DNA from: Polytrichum commune
Lineage: Eukaryota > Streptophyta > Polytrichopsida > Polytrichales > Polytrichaceae
Reading direction: 5' to 3'
Assembly: GCA_950295325.1 (NCBI GenBank)
Contig: OX485803.1
Location: 65,549,554-65,613,553 of the forward strand
Length of the DNA: 64,000 bases
The first letter of the stretch is position 1; each line of letters opens with the position of its first letter. The position numbers and the translations under genes are program-made. Shown piece after piece: positions 50,670-63,100 of this stretch. The notes under the pieces are model-generated. The model searched no databases. It had not been told where the DNA came from and was given only the letters and a program-made list of their open reading frames with translations.

Positions 50670-52290
50670 AGAGGAGTATGTGTAGTTAAAGCACCTACAC
50701 CTGATCATGACCCCATCGGGAACCTATAAGATGTCAAAATGTCGATTAGGTTGGGACTAAATTTCAATCCAGTCGGCATCAATAGTGTCATGACACATGT
50801 CCCTAGTTTTGACGCTAAAGTGAGGAGGAATGAGCGGTTAACATGCGCAGTTATGGCAGACTTTAGACATGGGTAATATGTTCGGACCAACATTTGCCTT
50901 CAAAATTCACAGTTTTTTCAATTTAAGGAATTAAATTACCATCAAAATTGCAATCCTCTTGATTTCTATCTTCCTACACGGGGTAAATTTGCACTACCTT
51001 ATACTTCTCCATATTTGGCACATAATCTCTGAAGTGATCAATTATGGGCACCTCTATTGTACTAGCTATTCATGATTTTGTCTTGAATTACATTGCAACC
51101 ATGGCAAATATACACAAGTTGGTTGATGTTTATTATTTCATTTGCAATTTAGGGTGTTGTTTTAATGTGCAGTGTGGAAGTGTAGGTAATCCGGAGTTTG
51201 TCAGCAAAACAAGGAATATTTAGCATAGATGGAGGTGAGGTAATATTTAGCATCATGGTAGCAAGGAATGGATTTGGGCGAACCAACCCATACACTCGTT
51301 CCTTGTTGGATGCTTAAACCCTTGCCTCCAAGGAACCAGTGTACGGGTTGGTTTGCCCTAGCCACAAGGAATGGGCAAGGGAACATGGTTGTTGAGGATG
51401 TCAAACCATTTACTGATTGGTCCAGGATCAAGGTAACCAACAGTCGACGGCAGTATGGAGTGGTTGACCAATGAACGGGAAGAACCGGTTTGAGGAATAA
51501 CCAGTTGAAGTTCAAGGCTTCATGAAAATTACCCATCATTCTAGAGGAATCTATACAACATACTTCTAATTAATGAAGAAAACCCGAAGAATCACAACAT
51601 GTAACTGGTTGGACTTGGAAACACTAGGATTTTGACCATGAAAATTACCCATCATTCTAGAGGAATTTATACAACATACTTCTAATTAATGAAGAAAACC
51701 CGAAGAATCACAACATGTAACTGGTTGGACTTGGAAACACTAGGATTTTGACCGACTATGTCTAAAATCTCCCTCGACACTGGTGGTTGACAAAACATTG
51801 GATGACCTTGGTGTTGGACAATGGATAAACTTGCATGAGGTTTGAACCAATGCATGCGTCTCTACAGAGACGTTTGATAAGATTAGAACGATACAAAGAA
51901 AGGGTAGTTTGAGCCCAAGACCTTAAACCCGTGACCCATGAGAAATCCAAGGTTAAGTTGCCTAAGGCCAAAATAATACTCGGATGGTGTAGACCTTCCT
52001 AACGCTTATTTTTTGGTGCACCCTACCACCTGTGATTCACCCAATCATAATGAGGGTATCCAGGTGAACCGGCATATGGGAAGGTTAAGGGCTTGCCCAT
52101 GGGAGAGGGAGGTGTTGGTTGACTTGTCCGTGCTCGTTCAAGGTGTTCACCTCCGAAAGGCAACAATAGTCATCGGGGACCCTTTATTCTTTTAATGCAT
52201 GTTTCAAGATTACATATAGATTTAGACGAGCTTGAAAGTGAAGCAGCACGTCATTCACGTTAGTGGCAACATTGGAGTTGTCTTTCTTTC
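50670..52290. repeat. Composite repeat: families B (copy 2), D (copy 2) and C (copy 2) in a row
   Basis: Three segments that occur separately elsewhere in the window lie here within 1.6 kb and in one orientation: B at 50670-51060, D at 51480-51790 and C at 51907-52283. This suggests a longer element (perhaps an LTR or a non-autonomous transposon) of which other loci hold only parts. No protein domain or terminal repeat is evident. Confidence 0.55.
51521..51752. repeat. Recent 116-bp tandem duplication inside repeat D
   Basis: 51521-51636 and 51637-51752 are identical except for one base (GAATCTATA versus GAATTTATA). The other D copy at 27.9 kb has a single unit, so the duplication happened here and recently. 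Confidence 0.95.
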
Positions 52291-54150
52291 TTCTTTCTTT
52301 CTTCTTTCTTTCAATGTATACTTAGGGTCGACACCACCAATTTGAAGTTATGTAGAGTGTGGCTCAAGATTTTCATATTGTGATTGTGTGTAGAATAACA
52401 GTGGGGACACTTTAGGGACACCAAGGTGTGGAATTGTGGGCAACCACATACAATATGAGGCCCGAGAGAGAGAGCTGACATTTCAAAACTTTTAGAAAGT
52501 TAGAACTTCCTCTTTTCATAGGCCAAATCCTTCAACTTCTTCTTCATTGCAATACAAGGGTGGGTGGGTGGGTGGGAATTTCCACAAGACTCTTTCTATG
52601 TCCTTTGCATCTTCCTATTTGATAACACAATAACATTTTGCATAAAAGAGTCATTTGCAATCATGCCTAACATGATGCGATGTATACCATAAACATTTTG
52701 TGTCAAAATCTAGTTTGCTTTGCAAGAATATGTACCTTACTTAGAGTTTCTGCTATCATATGGTATCCAACAACAAATGTTTGATTCTGATAGTCCCAAG
52801 CCTTGGAATTTAATCATCTACCTTCTTGCTTCACTTCAAAGTACATACAATTAATCCACCACATGTATGGGGTACTTACAAGGGAAATGTTCCTAGTAAC
52901 TATAACCAATAGAAATGCATAAAATGTCATAATCATAATACATCATTGTATTGAAGGTGTGAAGGGCATGCCTCACTTGTGCCCATGCAACCAACCAACA
53001 AACATTTGAGGATTAGTTACATACACGAGGTAAACAACAGTAGGACCCAGTTGTTATCCATGTCGCACACACTTAATCCATTTCAAATGCATCAAAGTAT
53101 TTCAAATTACAACACTCATTGTAAAACGACATATGGTTGTTCAAACCTGTTCCTTGGCCATGATTGGGTTACTCCAAGTAGAATACTCCTCTTGGTGATG
53201 AGCCCTAGTTTTACTAACTTTTAGGTTTAGCACGGATCTATTACCCTAGTGTGTATACACAAAGCTCACCGCACCTCTCACTTGCATGAATGGTAAAAAC
53301 AAATAAGCTCTTTTTAGGGTTAAGGGTTTATATTGGAGTTCTTACCTATGGTAAGTTCTTGTAAACCCTATTTTTATCATGGATTAGAGACGTGGGTCAC
53401 GTCTATTACTCAGGTTACTTTATTCTACTCATTTACATCCTTGTTACATCCATTTCATGGTAAGTATGATTTCTTTTTATTTAGCACATGTGGGATCCAA
53501 TACTTTGCAAGTTGACACGGACACACAGTTGATACAGTTTTAGTCAATGCTATGCCGAAAACTAGGGCCCAACACATTAAACAAACCCACTAGAGATATA
53601 ACACAATAGACAAATCTAATAACAATCATGATTGAGAAATCAATGCATGTCATTCTAGTAGGAGGTGTTATCAATAGAATCACGTGACTCTGAAACTTGT
53701 ATGAAATGTTTATCGTGTGATTACTTTAGCAACTACATCAAGTTAATAATTGTGATACCAATTGTAAATGTGGTATAATTTAGCCCCCAAAACTATCACA
53801 TACAAGCTTTGGCGGTGAAGTGTGACACGCCCAACTATAATCACAAGAACACATGCTTTTATCAATTCAAGTTGCTTAACATTATTCAAGGCCCTTGGGA
53901 AGTTTTCATTTCCATTCCTAGACCTTCATTTAAAAATTCAATAGATCCTTAAAGAATGGAAATTGGCAACATCATCTTCACTTAAAGCAAGGAGGCTTGG
54001 GTCAACCGAGAAGAATTGGTACCCCAACCTGTGAGGGCAATCTACTAATATTGGAGTTCTTAGTGCCAATATACCATACACAAAACTATATAACTTTTAT
54101 TGTACTTGTTGGGTAATGGAAGCGGGTCTTTCATGGTCACTTTTTTTGAT
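52291..54150. other. Spacer with simple-sequence tracts
   Basis: A CTTT-type pyrimidine run spans about 52281-52312 and a (GGGT)n run lies near 52559-52575. No gene is recognised. The short plus-strand frames at 52979-53224 and 53333-53515 show no motif. Confidence 0.45.
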
Positions 54151-54498
54151 TGGACATCTAGATTTTGAGTGATATGTGGTCAGCTGTGCATGTAAGAATT
54201 GACACTAAAAAGACATGTACTCAAAAAAGGATTGACCTATGTGATTGAAATATTTAAACCATTCTAAGTCCAATGGTCGACATAATTGTGGGGGACATAT
54301 ATGACCGTTCGATGTCAATGAGAATCTTCACTTTGACAACGCATAAGATATTCGAGTAAGATCCAAATTCTATGAGGCAAATGGCTACAAACTCAAATTG
54401 GAATTGGCAATCATCTCACACCAAATAATTGCATGTTTCACAACCTACAAGAAGTGGGTGCATAGCTTAAAGTGGCCATTTAACACTTGTCTACCTTA
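54151..54498 (+). repeat. Dispersed repeat family A, copy 3
   Basis: Collinear with copies 1 and 2: AAGAATTGACACTAAAAAGA, TTTAAACCATTCTAAGTCCA, CGACATAATTGTGGGGGAC, GAGAATCTTCACTTTGAC, ATAAGATATTCGAGTAAG and AAGAAGTGGGTGCATAGC occur in order. It sits just upstream of the inverted-repeat element at 54.56 kb. Confidence 0.7.
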
Positions 54499-54560
54499 CT
54501 CAACTCAAAGTTGGCCCACATGTTGAAATCTTCATGAGAGCAACTGGGTGAAGTACAATA

Positions 54561-54963
54561 TACTAAATATTGTGTTTAGTGTCACTAATTCCATTTGTCT
54601 TGTTGAGTTTTAATTGTAAATCGATGTGTGGTGTCACCAACACTAAATGTAAACCCAACATTATTCGTCATTCCTCATAAACAAAAGAAAAATAAGTTGG
54701 GCTTTATAGATTTACAGTATTGCAAATTACTGTCACTTACTAAGTGACTTTTCATCCAAATTCTCAATCATCCATGACAACATTACATGACAAAAGTGTT
54801 AGGATGCAGAATTTACCAAACTTTGTTTCAGTAGTGACATTTAGATGAACTAAAAGTAAGTTGGGATGACAATACTTGTAAACTTATTCATGAGGAGGGT
54901 CTTTTAAAAGAAGGTACCACAATGACCTAAAATACCATATGACACTAAATACAATATTTATTA
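54561..54963. mobile_element. MITE-like element of about 400 bp
   Basis: AAATATTGTGTTTAGTGTCA at 54565-54584 is the reverse complement of 54940-54959 with one mismatch in 20; weaker pairing continues outward by a few bases. The interior is AT-rich and non-coding and contains TGTCACTTACTA, a word shared with the 25.5 kb element. No target duplication is clear. Confidence 0.55.
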
Positions 54964-55892
54964 GTGTAGTGATGAAATTCTCAATTTTGCAAGCCACCTA
55001 TCGAGTGGGAACGTCGGGCGGGATCCATGTCACCATTACCTTAAAAATCACCTCAAAAGCTCACAGGAAGATCATAACATTATTCAATTGCTACCATCCA
55101 TTTTGTTCTAACAATATCAATGACACTACTTCATCCGAGTTTATCAAGCTGAATATGCTATGTTAAGAGAATAAAAATAGAATATGATTCCAAATAGAAT
55201 CTAGCTTATTCCCAGCCTCACCCAACATATAGACTCCGCTGAATAATGTTACGGTCAATGAGCCTAAGCAAGTGAATCGATTGTTCACACCCTAGTTACG
55301 AATTTACAATATGAACATTATGAACAATATTCGCTACATCGACAATGACACCGTGGCACATTACGCAGCACAATGCACTGATCTTAATGAATTCCACGTG
55401 TAAGGGAGGCGACTCCATTACGTCAGAAAGGCAATACTGGGGCTGCCCTAGTCGCAGATTTCGCCTCTCTGGAGGAACGCGAGACTATTCCTTGCGCTTC
55501 ATTTGTGTTCGGAAACCTGGCCCTCCTGGGCCTGCCGATGCGAAGGTGCGAATCTCCAAACCCTACCTCTTCCTCGGTTTTTTTGGAATTGCTTGAGTGT
55601 TGGCAGCATTCATAATGGATGCTTCTTTTTTTCTGTTGTAACTCTGATGTGGCAATGACGAAGGACGAGCGTCAGTGTGTGTGAATTGTGCATTCGAGGT
55701 ATTTAGGGCAACTTTTGATCGCGAGGGCACTCGTGGACGAAACCTGGCCATGAGGCCTGGGAATCTGAATGTGTCAATCTGAAGCTGACTCCTCTTGCTT
55801 TTGGAATTGCCGCCGAACAGGTTGAGTCAATCTCTGTTGCAAGTTTGGGGCTCCGAGCTTACATGAGGGTTTGAGAGGGTTTGTTCCTCGCA
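54964..55892 (+). promoter_or_regulatory. Spacer and upstream region of NDUFV1
   Basis: The first part is AT-rich spacer. From about 55400 GC content rises, as in the leaders of the other genes here. No TATA box is firmly placed. Short frames at 55345-55596 and on the minus strand (55563-56105) overlap the leader and are not supported as genes. Confidence 0.3.
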
Positions 55893-57359
55893 ATGGCGAT
55901 GAAGGGGCTTGGAAGCACAGCTCGCAAGGCTGGCAAGGTTTTGGAGAGTGCGAACAAGGGGTGGAGTCGAGCGTTGAGCCAGGCGACGTCGGGGCCGCAA
56001 GCAACATCGCCGCCTGCACCCCCACCTCCACCGCCAGCGGAGAAGACGCACTTCGGGGGGCTGAAAGATGAGGACCGCATCTTCACGAATGTGTACGGGG
56101 TGCACGATCCGTTTCTCAAGGGTGCACAGAAGCGGGGGGATTGGTACAGGACGAAGGATTTGGTGCTGAAGGGCACAGATTGGATTGTGAACGAGATGAA
56201 GAGGTCAGGGCTACGAGGGCGGGGAGGGGCAGGGTTTCCCTCTGGCTTGAAGTGGTCTTTCATGCCGAAGGTGTCTGACGGCAGGCCGTCATATCTTGTT
56301 GTGAATGCAGACGAAAGCGAGCCGGGTACGTGTAAGGATAGGGAGATCATGCGACACGACCCGCACAAGCTGCTCGAGGGTTGCTTGATTGCGGGAGTGG
56401 GCATGAGGGCGAGGGCGGCGTATATTTACATCCGCGGGGAGTATGTGAATGAGCGCTTGAATTTGGAGAAAGCGCTCCACGAATGCTACAAGGAAGGGTT
56501 CTTTGGGAAGAATGCATGTGGCTCGGGGTACGATTTTGATGTGTACATCCACTACGGAGCAGGTGCGTATATTTGTGGAGAGGAAACTGCACTCCTCGAA
56601 AGTTTGGAGGGGAAGCAAGGTAAACCTCGATTGAAACCTCCTTTCCCTGCAAACGCTGGTCTGTATGGGTGCCCTACCACGGTGACGAACGTGGAGACAG
56701 TTGCCGTGTCGCCAACAATTCTGCGAAGGGGCCCTGAATGGTTTGCCAGCTTCGGGAGGAAAAACAACTCCGGCACGAAGCTATTTTGCATCTCGGGGCA
56801 TGTGAACAAGCCGTGCACGGTCGAAGAGGAAATGAGCATTCCCTTGAAGGAGCTCATCGAGCGGCACTGCGGGGGTGTGAGGGGAGGATGGGACAACCTC
56901 CTAGCCATCATCCCGGGAGGCTCGTCAGTCCCACTTCTCCCAAAGAACATCTGCGACGACGTGCTCATGGATTTTGATGCGTTGAAGGCAGTGCAGTCAG
57001 GGCTTGGAACCGCGGCTGTGATAGTGATGGATAAGTCCACAGATGTGGTGGATGCAATTGCACGCCTGTCATATTTCTACAAGCATGAGAGCTGCGGCCA
57101 GTGCACGCCATGCCGTGAGGGCTCACCATGGCTGTGGACTATGATGGAGAGGTTGAAGGTCGGCAATGCAAAGCTGGAGGAAATTGACATGCTGCAGGAG
57201 GTGACAAAGCAGATCGAGGGGCACACGATCTGTGCATTGGGAGACGCCGCCGCCTGGCCCGTGCAAGGATTGATCAGGCATTTCAGACCTGAGCTCGAGC
57301 GCCGCATACTTGAGCGTGCCGCTAAGGAGAAAGATGAAGTGCAAGTTGCGTATGGATGA
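55893..57359 (+). CDS. NDUFV1: NADH dehydrogenase (complex I) 51-kDa flavoprotein, NDUFV1
   Basis: The FMN- and NADH-binding subunit of mitochondrial complex I, where NADH is oxidised. 488 aa, close to the usual plant length of about 486. It is one uninterrupted exon, although the other four host genes here have introns. The N-terminus ([15 protein letters not shown]) is basic and suits a mitochondrial presequence, followed by a Pro run (residues 41-48). [13 protein letters not shown] (107-118) and the nearby Asn/Asp/Glu stretch bind NADH and [23 protein letters not shown] is at 221-240. The N3 [4Fe-4S] ligands are Cys-401, -404, -407 in [12 protein letters not shown] and Cys-447 in HTICALG. 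ATG 55893 is preferred; the next ATG is two codons on. All key residues are intact, so the gene appears functional. Confidence 0.97.
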   Translation: MAMKGLGSTARKAGKVLESANKGWSRALSQATSGPQATSPPAPPPPPPAEKTHFGGLKDEDRIFTNVYGVHDPFLKGAQKRGDWYRTKDLVLKGTDWIVNEMKRSGLRGRGGAGFPSGLKWSFMPKVSDGRPSYLVVNADESEPGTCKDREIMRHDPHKLLEGCLIAGVGMRARAAYIYIRGEYVNERLNLEKALHECYKEGFFGKNACGSGYDFDVYIHYGAGAYICGEETALLESLEGKQGKPRLKPPFPANAGLYGCPTTVTNVETVAVSPTILRRGPEWFASFGRKNNSGTKLFCISGHVNKPCTVEEEMSIPLKELIERHCGGVRGGWDNLLAIIPGGSSVPLLPKNICDDVLMDFDALKAVQSGLGTAAVIVMDKSTDVVDAIARLSYFYKHESCGQCTPCREGSPWLWTMMERLKVGNAKLEEIDMLQEVTKQIEGHTICALGDAAAWPVQGLIRHFRPELERRILERAAKEKDEVQVAYG

Positions 57360-57970
57360 GGAAGGAGAAATCACCTTAACAAATTCATGCAAAAGCGAGC
57401 GTAACACGACGGCTGCAAGAGGACAACGACATTGGTCTCCCTTTTTGTGATTCATCAAATTTAGTGGCCAGGTGAGGTCTTTCTGATAGTGGCCTCTGAT
57501 TATATCCATGAATAATGCCAACTACTCTTGCTGTAGTTGTTGCCTTCCCTTCGCTCAAGCATTCTTGTACCAGCTCAGAGGAGTTCAAGCTTTGTGGAAA
57601 TGTCACGGACAAATGGACATACTATCTCGATCTGAATTTCGAGACATCAATGGAATAGGTTCTCCTTGATTAAACCATTCACTCACAGGGCCATCTGATT
57701 GATATGGCATCATAGCAGAGCATCGGTAGGTGATGATGATGCATGTTTGGTAGAGTGCCTTAGCTGGTGATCTGGGTGCCATGGATGTTGTTTTGTAATC
57801 TCTTCAGTAAAGTCGCAATGTGAAGCCATGTGAGTCAGTAAGGACACTCAGAAGTCACTCCTCGCCCATAGGCCACTCTCACTTTCTCTTTCTCTTTACT
57901 TCAGAATGTGGACTCCAGCTCTTTTAAAAAATTCTGTACCAATTCTTAAACTAGTAGGGTGATCAATTGC

Positions 57971-58206
57971 ATAGTATGGAAATTGTGTGATCTGGTTAGC
58001 AGTTCTGAATCATGAAGATTGTCTTTCAAGTTCATGAAGTTAAGATGCAAAATTCATCATATGCCAAAGTGAAGATTCTCTTTCTCATTTAAGGATCACA
58101 GAGGTTCTCCCAACTGTTGAACCTTTGAGCACATGCTCCTTCAATTATACTCTCGTTTGTACTACAAGCCTTTCCATATACCACTCAAATACAGGTGTCC
58201 GATTAA
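57971..58206 (-). repeat. Dispersed repeat family A, copy 4
   Basis: Reverse-orientation copy. GTGAAGATTCTCTTTCTC, CTGTTGAACC and ACCACTCAAATACAGGTGT are the reverse complements of the GAGAATCTTCAC, GGTTCAATAG and ACACCTTTATTTGAGTGGT blocks of copy 2. It lacks the far 3' part of the family. Confidence 0.65.
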
Positions 58207-58390
58207 AGAGAGTGACCACATGAGGCCCACACACCTTACAGATGTCCTGGACTCGAATCCTGGTACCCCAATGTCCACAACACCTCGTTCTGACAAGGAA
58301 GAGAAGATGATGATTCTAATATATGTATGCATACAAGGTGTGTGGCCCTATCATGGGCACTACCAACTCCAGAGAATTTTGGTTGTTGGA

Positions 58391-58641
58391 TTGGATTGGA
58401 AATTGTTATATCTTGATTAGCATTTGCGAATCATTTCAGGTTTCAGAATTTTAGTTGAGATGCAAAAGTTAGTAGAGATCAAAGTGAGGACCATGTCTAC
58501 CTTTAAGTGGTCTCATAGGTTCTCTAAACTGCATAAGCTGTTGAACCTAGAATGCTCCCTGCATTGTAAGCACATAGTCTAATAATCTAATTGTAAGATG
58601 TCATTTTGGTCTCTGTTCTTCACTGAAGGTGTCTGATGAAG
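58391..58641 (-). repeat. Dispersed repeat family A, copy 5
   Basis: A second reverse-orientation copy, 420 bp after copy 4 and sharing with it GGAAATTGT-T-ATCT-GTTAGCA, GATGCAAAA-T, CAAAGTGA-GA and GTTGAACCT. The pair looks like a local tandem duplication of an inserted element that has since diverged. Confidence 0.6.
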
Positions 58642-60176
58642 TATACCGACCATAAGGCCCACAAACTCTAGGTGTTAACTTGTCCTATCCATTGCTGGGT
58701 TGCAAAAGCATTCTCATGAACTCTAGCACTATTGTGGGAACTCACTTGGCTCACCACAAAACAAAACAGGATTTTCTGAGAAGATTCTTTTCTGGGAAAC
58801 CCTCCGGCTCCAGAATGGAAAGAGGATGTGAGGAGACCAGAATGGGACCAGAATCCTCCTAATCTCAGTCTACCTGCACAGATTCCTCCACATTTGTGGA
58901 GTTTCTTTTACCCCTAATGTTATTTGATACCGCATTGTGGTCTCAAGCTTGGGGAGACTACCCTAAGCACACCTTGTACCAACATTTTCCACCATGCAAC
59001 ATTATTACCATATTCTTCATGACATGAATGTTGAGGAAAATTGTTCCTGTCCAACTGTTGGGTGTTGAAGGGTGGGCCTACACCAATCTCCATGGATGAA
59101 AGATGAGCTTCTTGCTGGCAAATTTTGTTCCCCAGCTCCAAAGTCTCACTTTGAAACTATGGGATTTGGCATTTCAGAGGTTTTCCGAGGACAGGGGCAA
59201 GTATGCTAAAATCAAAATTAGTCTGGCCTGGAGCTTTTGTGATTTAGTTTTTGGTTCACAGAAGCTACAGTAGTTTTGTGTTGTCGAAAGTAACTTCTAT
59301 AAAAATAACATGACAAAGGAGCGCAGTACAAAACATTCAACAGTTCTTAAATTGGGGTAGTATATTCATGACAATTCATGATGCCTTCAAGGTTTAAGGT
59401 TTTTGATGTCTACAAGGTTGCCACTCAAGCAGAGAACCAGCTTAATCTTCCGGTCGTGTGGTTTATATCCCCACCTTCAAAAAGAACTTGAACATCGCCA
59501 ACTTATTCACATTGTGAAGGAGAAAAGATGCCTGTTTTCATGGTATTTCATAAACTGTCAAGGCTACATTTTATCTGTTCAACCCTTTGTTTGAGTAACA
59601 TCTTGATAATTTTCAATGATAGGTATTGCCAAATGCAAACTGTCACTGTTTATAAAAAGTTAAGTAGGCCAGAGTAAGCAGAAGTAACAAAGACTGCAAT
59701 GAAATCAAAAGCCTCCAATGGTCATACTAAGCAAACAATGAACACGATTGTCAGACTTATATTAGCCATGCTGGAATGCAAATGTGCATTTCATCTTCGT
59801 ACAAGTTCACAATTTACCGTCTAGAAATTGCATACAAACGCCTCCTCGAACCTCCTTCACCCTACAAATGTAACAAGGATCCAACCGGGGGCTACACCTC
59901 GTGCACCACCAGACTCTGCAAATCTACAGGCTAATACAAACTGTAACTGGAGTTCTGGAAGGTATCAAATTAAAAAAGTAACATGCTCTCCCCTTCCCAA
60001 AACATTTTATGAGCTGTAACAGTTTCATTACAAAATGAGCTGTGACATTTCATTACAAAATTAAGCGGCCAGTGATGCATTACACATGCCCTGAACCCTC
60101 AAGAATTAGTTATGTAATTTCCCATTTTACTTTAAACACATGTGAATGAACACACTAACACTACTGTAGCCAAAAT

Positions 60177-63100
60177 CTAGATGCGGAACAACCATCCTCC
60201 CTTAGCGGCGAAAAATGGAGCGAAAACTAGAGACTCCACGGCCATAAGCTTGATCAAGATGTTCAGTGATGGGCCTGAGGTATCCTTCAAAGGATCTCCA
60301 ACGGTGTCTCCGATAACGGCAGCCTTGTGGGCATCTGATCCCTTGGGTCCCAAGCTCTTGGCATGCTCTGAGTTTCCAGCCTGCACAGGATTGAAGAGTT
60401 TAGAATTAGAAGTTACTTTCAGCCCTTACACTAATCCGATCTTAGAAACACAAAATAACAACCATGTGGATTTGCAATTTGCTAATTTTAGGGAACAATT
60501 CTTTATGTGCCTTACACAAATGATAACCAACAGAAGCAGACTATGTTAAGTTGAAAATCTAAACTCAAAGCTTACCTCAATGTATTTCTTGGCGTTGTCC
60601 CATGCTCCTCCAGTGTTGGAAGCAGAGATGGCAATCTGTGGAAAATGACGTTAGAAAAGATTCAAAAAAAATGGTCAGACTGAAGAAGGCAAATCAGATA
60701 AGATTCAGAAGTATAACAAATCCGCTTGACGACATCGAATTTGAAGTAATTACCTGGACTCCAGACACCAAAGCACCAGCCAAAAGCCCTGCCAGAGTCT
60801 CCACACCGAACAAGGTACCGACGATGAGGGGTGTCAACATGACAAGAGCACCGGGTGGGATCATCTCCTTGATAGATGCGTCAGTGGAAATTTCCACACA
60901 TCTCTTGTAGTCGGGCTTGGTGGTACCAGCCATCAATCCGGGGATTTCACGGAACTGCCTCCTCACCTCCTCAACCATGGCCAAAGCAGCCTTTCCAACA
61001 CTCTTCATTGTCATGGCAGAGAACCAGTAAGGCAACATAGCACCAACAATGAGACCCACGAACTCCTTGGGCTGGATGACATCGACGGTAGCGATTCCAG
61101 CCCTGCTCACGTAAGCTCCGAACAAGGCGAGTGAGACAAGTGCAGCTGAGCCAATGGCGAATCCCTTTCCAATAGCAGCAGTGGTGTTTCCAGCAGCATC
61201 AAGAGCATCGGTCCTCTCACGAACCTCGTGGCTCATACCAGCCATCTCAGCAATGCCTCCAGCGTTGTCACTGATGGGACCGTAGGCGTCGATAGCCAAA
61301 CCGGTAGCAAGGGTACTGAGCATACCCAAGGCAGCAACTGCGATACCGTACATGGCGGCGAAGCTGTAACTGAGGTAGATAGCGGCAGCAATAGCGAACA
61401 CTGGGATGATGACCGACTTGTATCCCAGAGCAAGTCCGAAGATGATGTTGGTTGCTGCTCCAGTCCTGCATGAATCAGCCACGTCTTGCACGGGCCTGCA
61501 AAAGTTCAAGTTCCGGAGTCAGTCAAAATTCACATGAATCTGTTTCGACAGCAAGTAAATGTAAGAGAAAACCATAGTTTTTATAGGTCTGTAACTTTAT
61601 ATATGTTTTAAGATATAGATCCTTAGGCACTTGTGATAACATAGTAGAGCACACATTTCAATTTCTTACTGGTAGGCGTTGCTGGTGAAGTACTCAGTTA
61701 CAAATCCGATGATGAGACCAGCCCACAATCCTGAGCCGACACAGAAAAAGATGTGCCTGCAAAACAAAACTTTTCAATGTAAGCCTGCTTCTCACAGAAT
61801 GGAAATAGAAGCATGTGGTTACATATTGCAGACAAGAATGAGAGGATGTGGCACAAACCAGTTCTTGACGACCTTGGGCTCGTGTCCAACGACGTTGATG
61901 GTGAAAGTCTCTGGTAATGCATACCATGACACTGCGAAGATGGCACCAGTCATCAATACGGTGGAGATGATCAACTGCTTCTTCAATGTGGGCTCGATTT
62001 CCTTCACTCCTTTGATCGTGAAAAGGTCGGTGGCGAACAAGGTGGTGATCAGGCATACGATGATACCGGAAGCGCTGATAAGGAGTGGGAAGCACATGGC
62101 AACGAAGTTCCTGTCTGTTCCGAAGGAAGACAGTGATGAAATCACTAAAGCGGCGCAGGTAGACTCAGCGAAGGATCCAAACAAATCGGCTCCCATTCCC
62201 GCAATATCCCCGACATTGTCCCCAACGTTGTCAGCAATCACCTGTAATGCACATACTCGTTTCGTTAATCTTCAACCATCTCAGTAGCCAAAGACGTACT
62301 ATATTTGAAACCACAGCTTCTATAATTGACCGTGACACCGAGTTGTTCTGTGGAATCACTTGGCTTCAGAAGGTGGAAAACAAAATATCAGCATTTAGTG
62401 CATCTGTCTGTTTTTGGTTCATCAATAGCCAATCACGTCATGCATCATTCCGCATCTGATGCGTGGCCACCATTACGCGTATCTCAGAGAAAGTCTCCAC
62501 AAAGTTTATAGAATATGGCTTCAGGCAATATTGAGTGTGTCAACATTGACAATGCCCACAAGCATTGCCCTCAAAATAGTAAGGAATATTGAGCATCACA
62601 AGCCAGATCCAATAGAATTGACAATCGATTTCTTGAGTGAAGATAAATATGAATACCGGCATAAATTAAGCCAAAAGACGTACATGGCTTCAGACAATAT
62701 TGAGTTTGTCAGCATTGGCTATGCCCTCAAAATAGTAAGGAATATTGAGCATCACAAGCCGGAAAACTTCGAAATGCCAAAATACGCTATATCCAATCAA
62801 ACGATTCCAATGGTGCCAAGTTTCCGGTTTTGTTACTGACAAAGAACGCAAACTCACGACAACCCACCCTCCTACTTGCCGAACTCTCATTGTAAAAGAA
62901 ATAGCCTCAGACAGTCATGTCTAGAGCATTGGCACAGCCTCAAATGGTACGGTCAGATAAGAATCATCACAAACCGCCACTTCAACTACATAAAATGTAT
63001 ATTGCAATATGGCTCCACGGACGTAGAATACTATCCCAACCCAATGGACACTAGATGTAGACATTATGAGGGGGCTTACATATCAGCATATCCTCACAAT

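Larger units (their letters stand above)
57360..60176. other. Convergent spacer between NDUFV1 and the H+-PPase
   Basis: Both flanking genes end here, so the region holds their 3' untranslated parts. Two copies of repeat A in reverse orientation lie at 57971-58206 and 58391-58641. No gene is recognised among the short open frames. Confidence 0.5.

Noticed and set aside
55774-57612. Minus-strand and alternative plus-strand frames over NDUFV1
   Set aside because: Shadow frames of the high-GC NDUFV1 coding exon.
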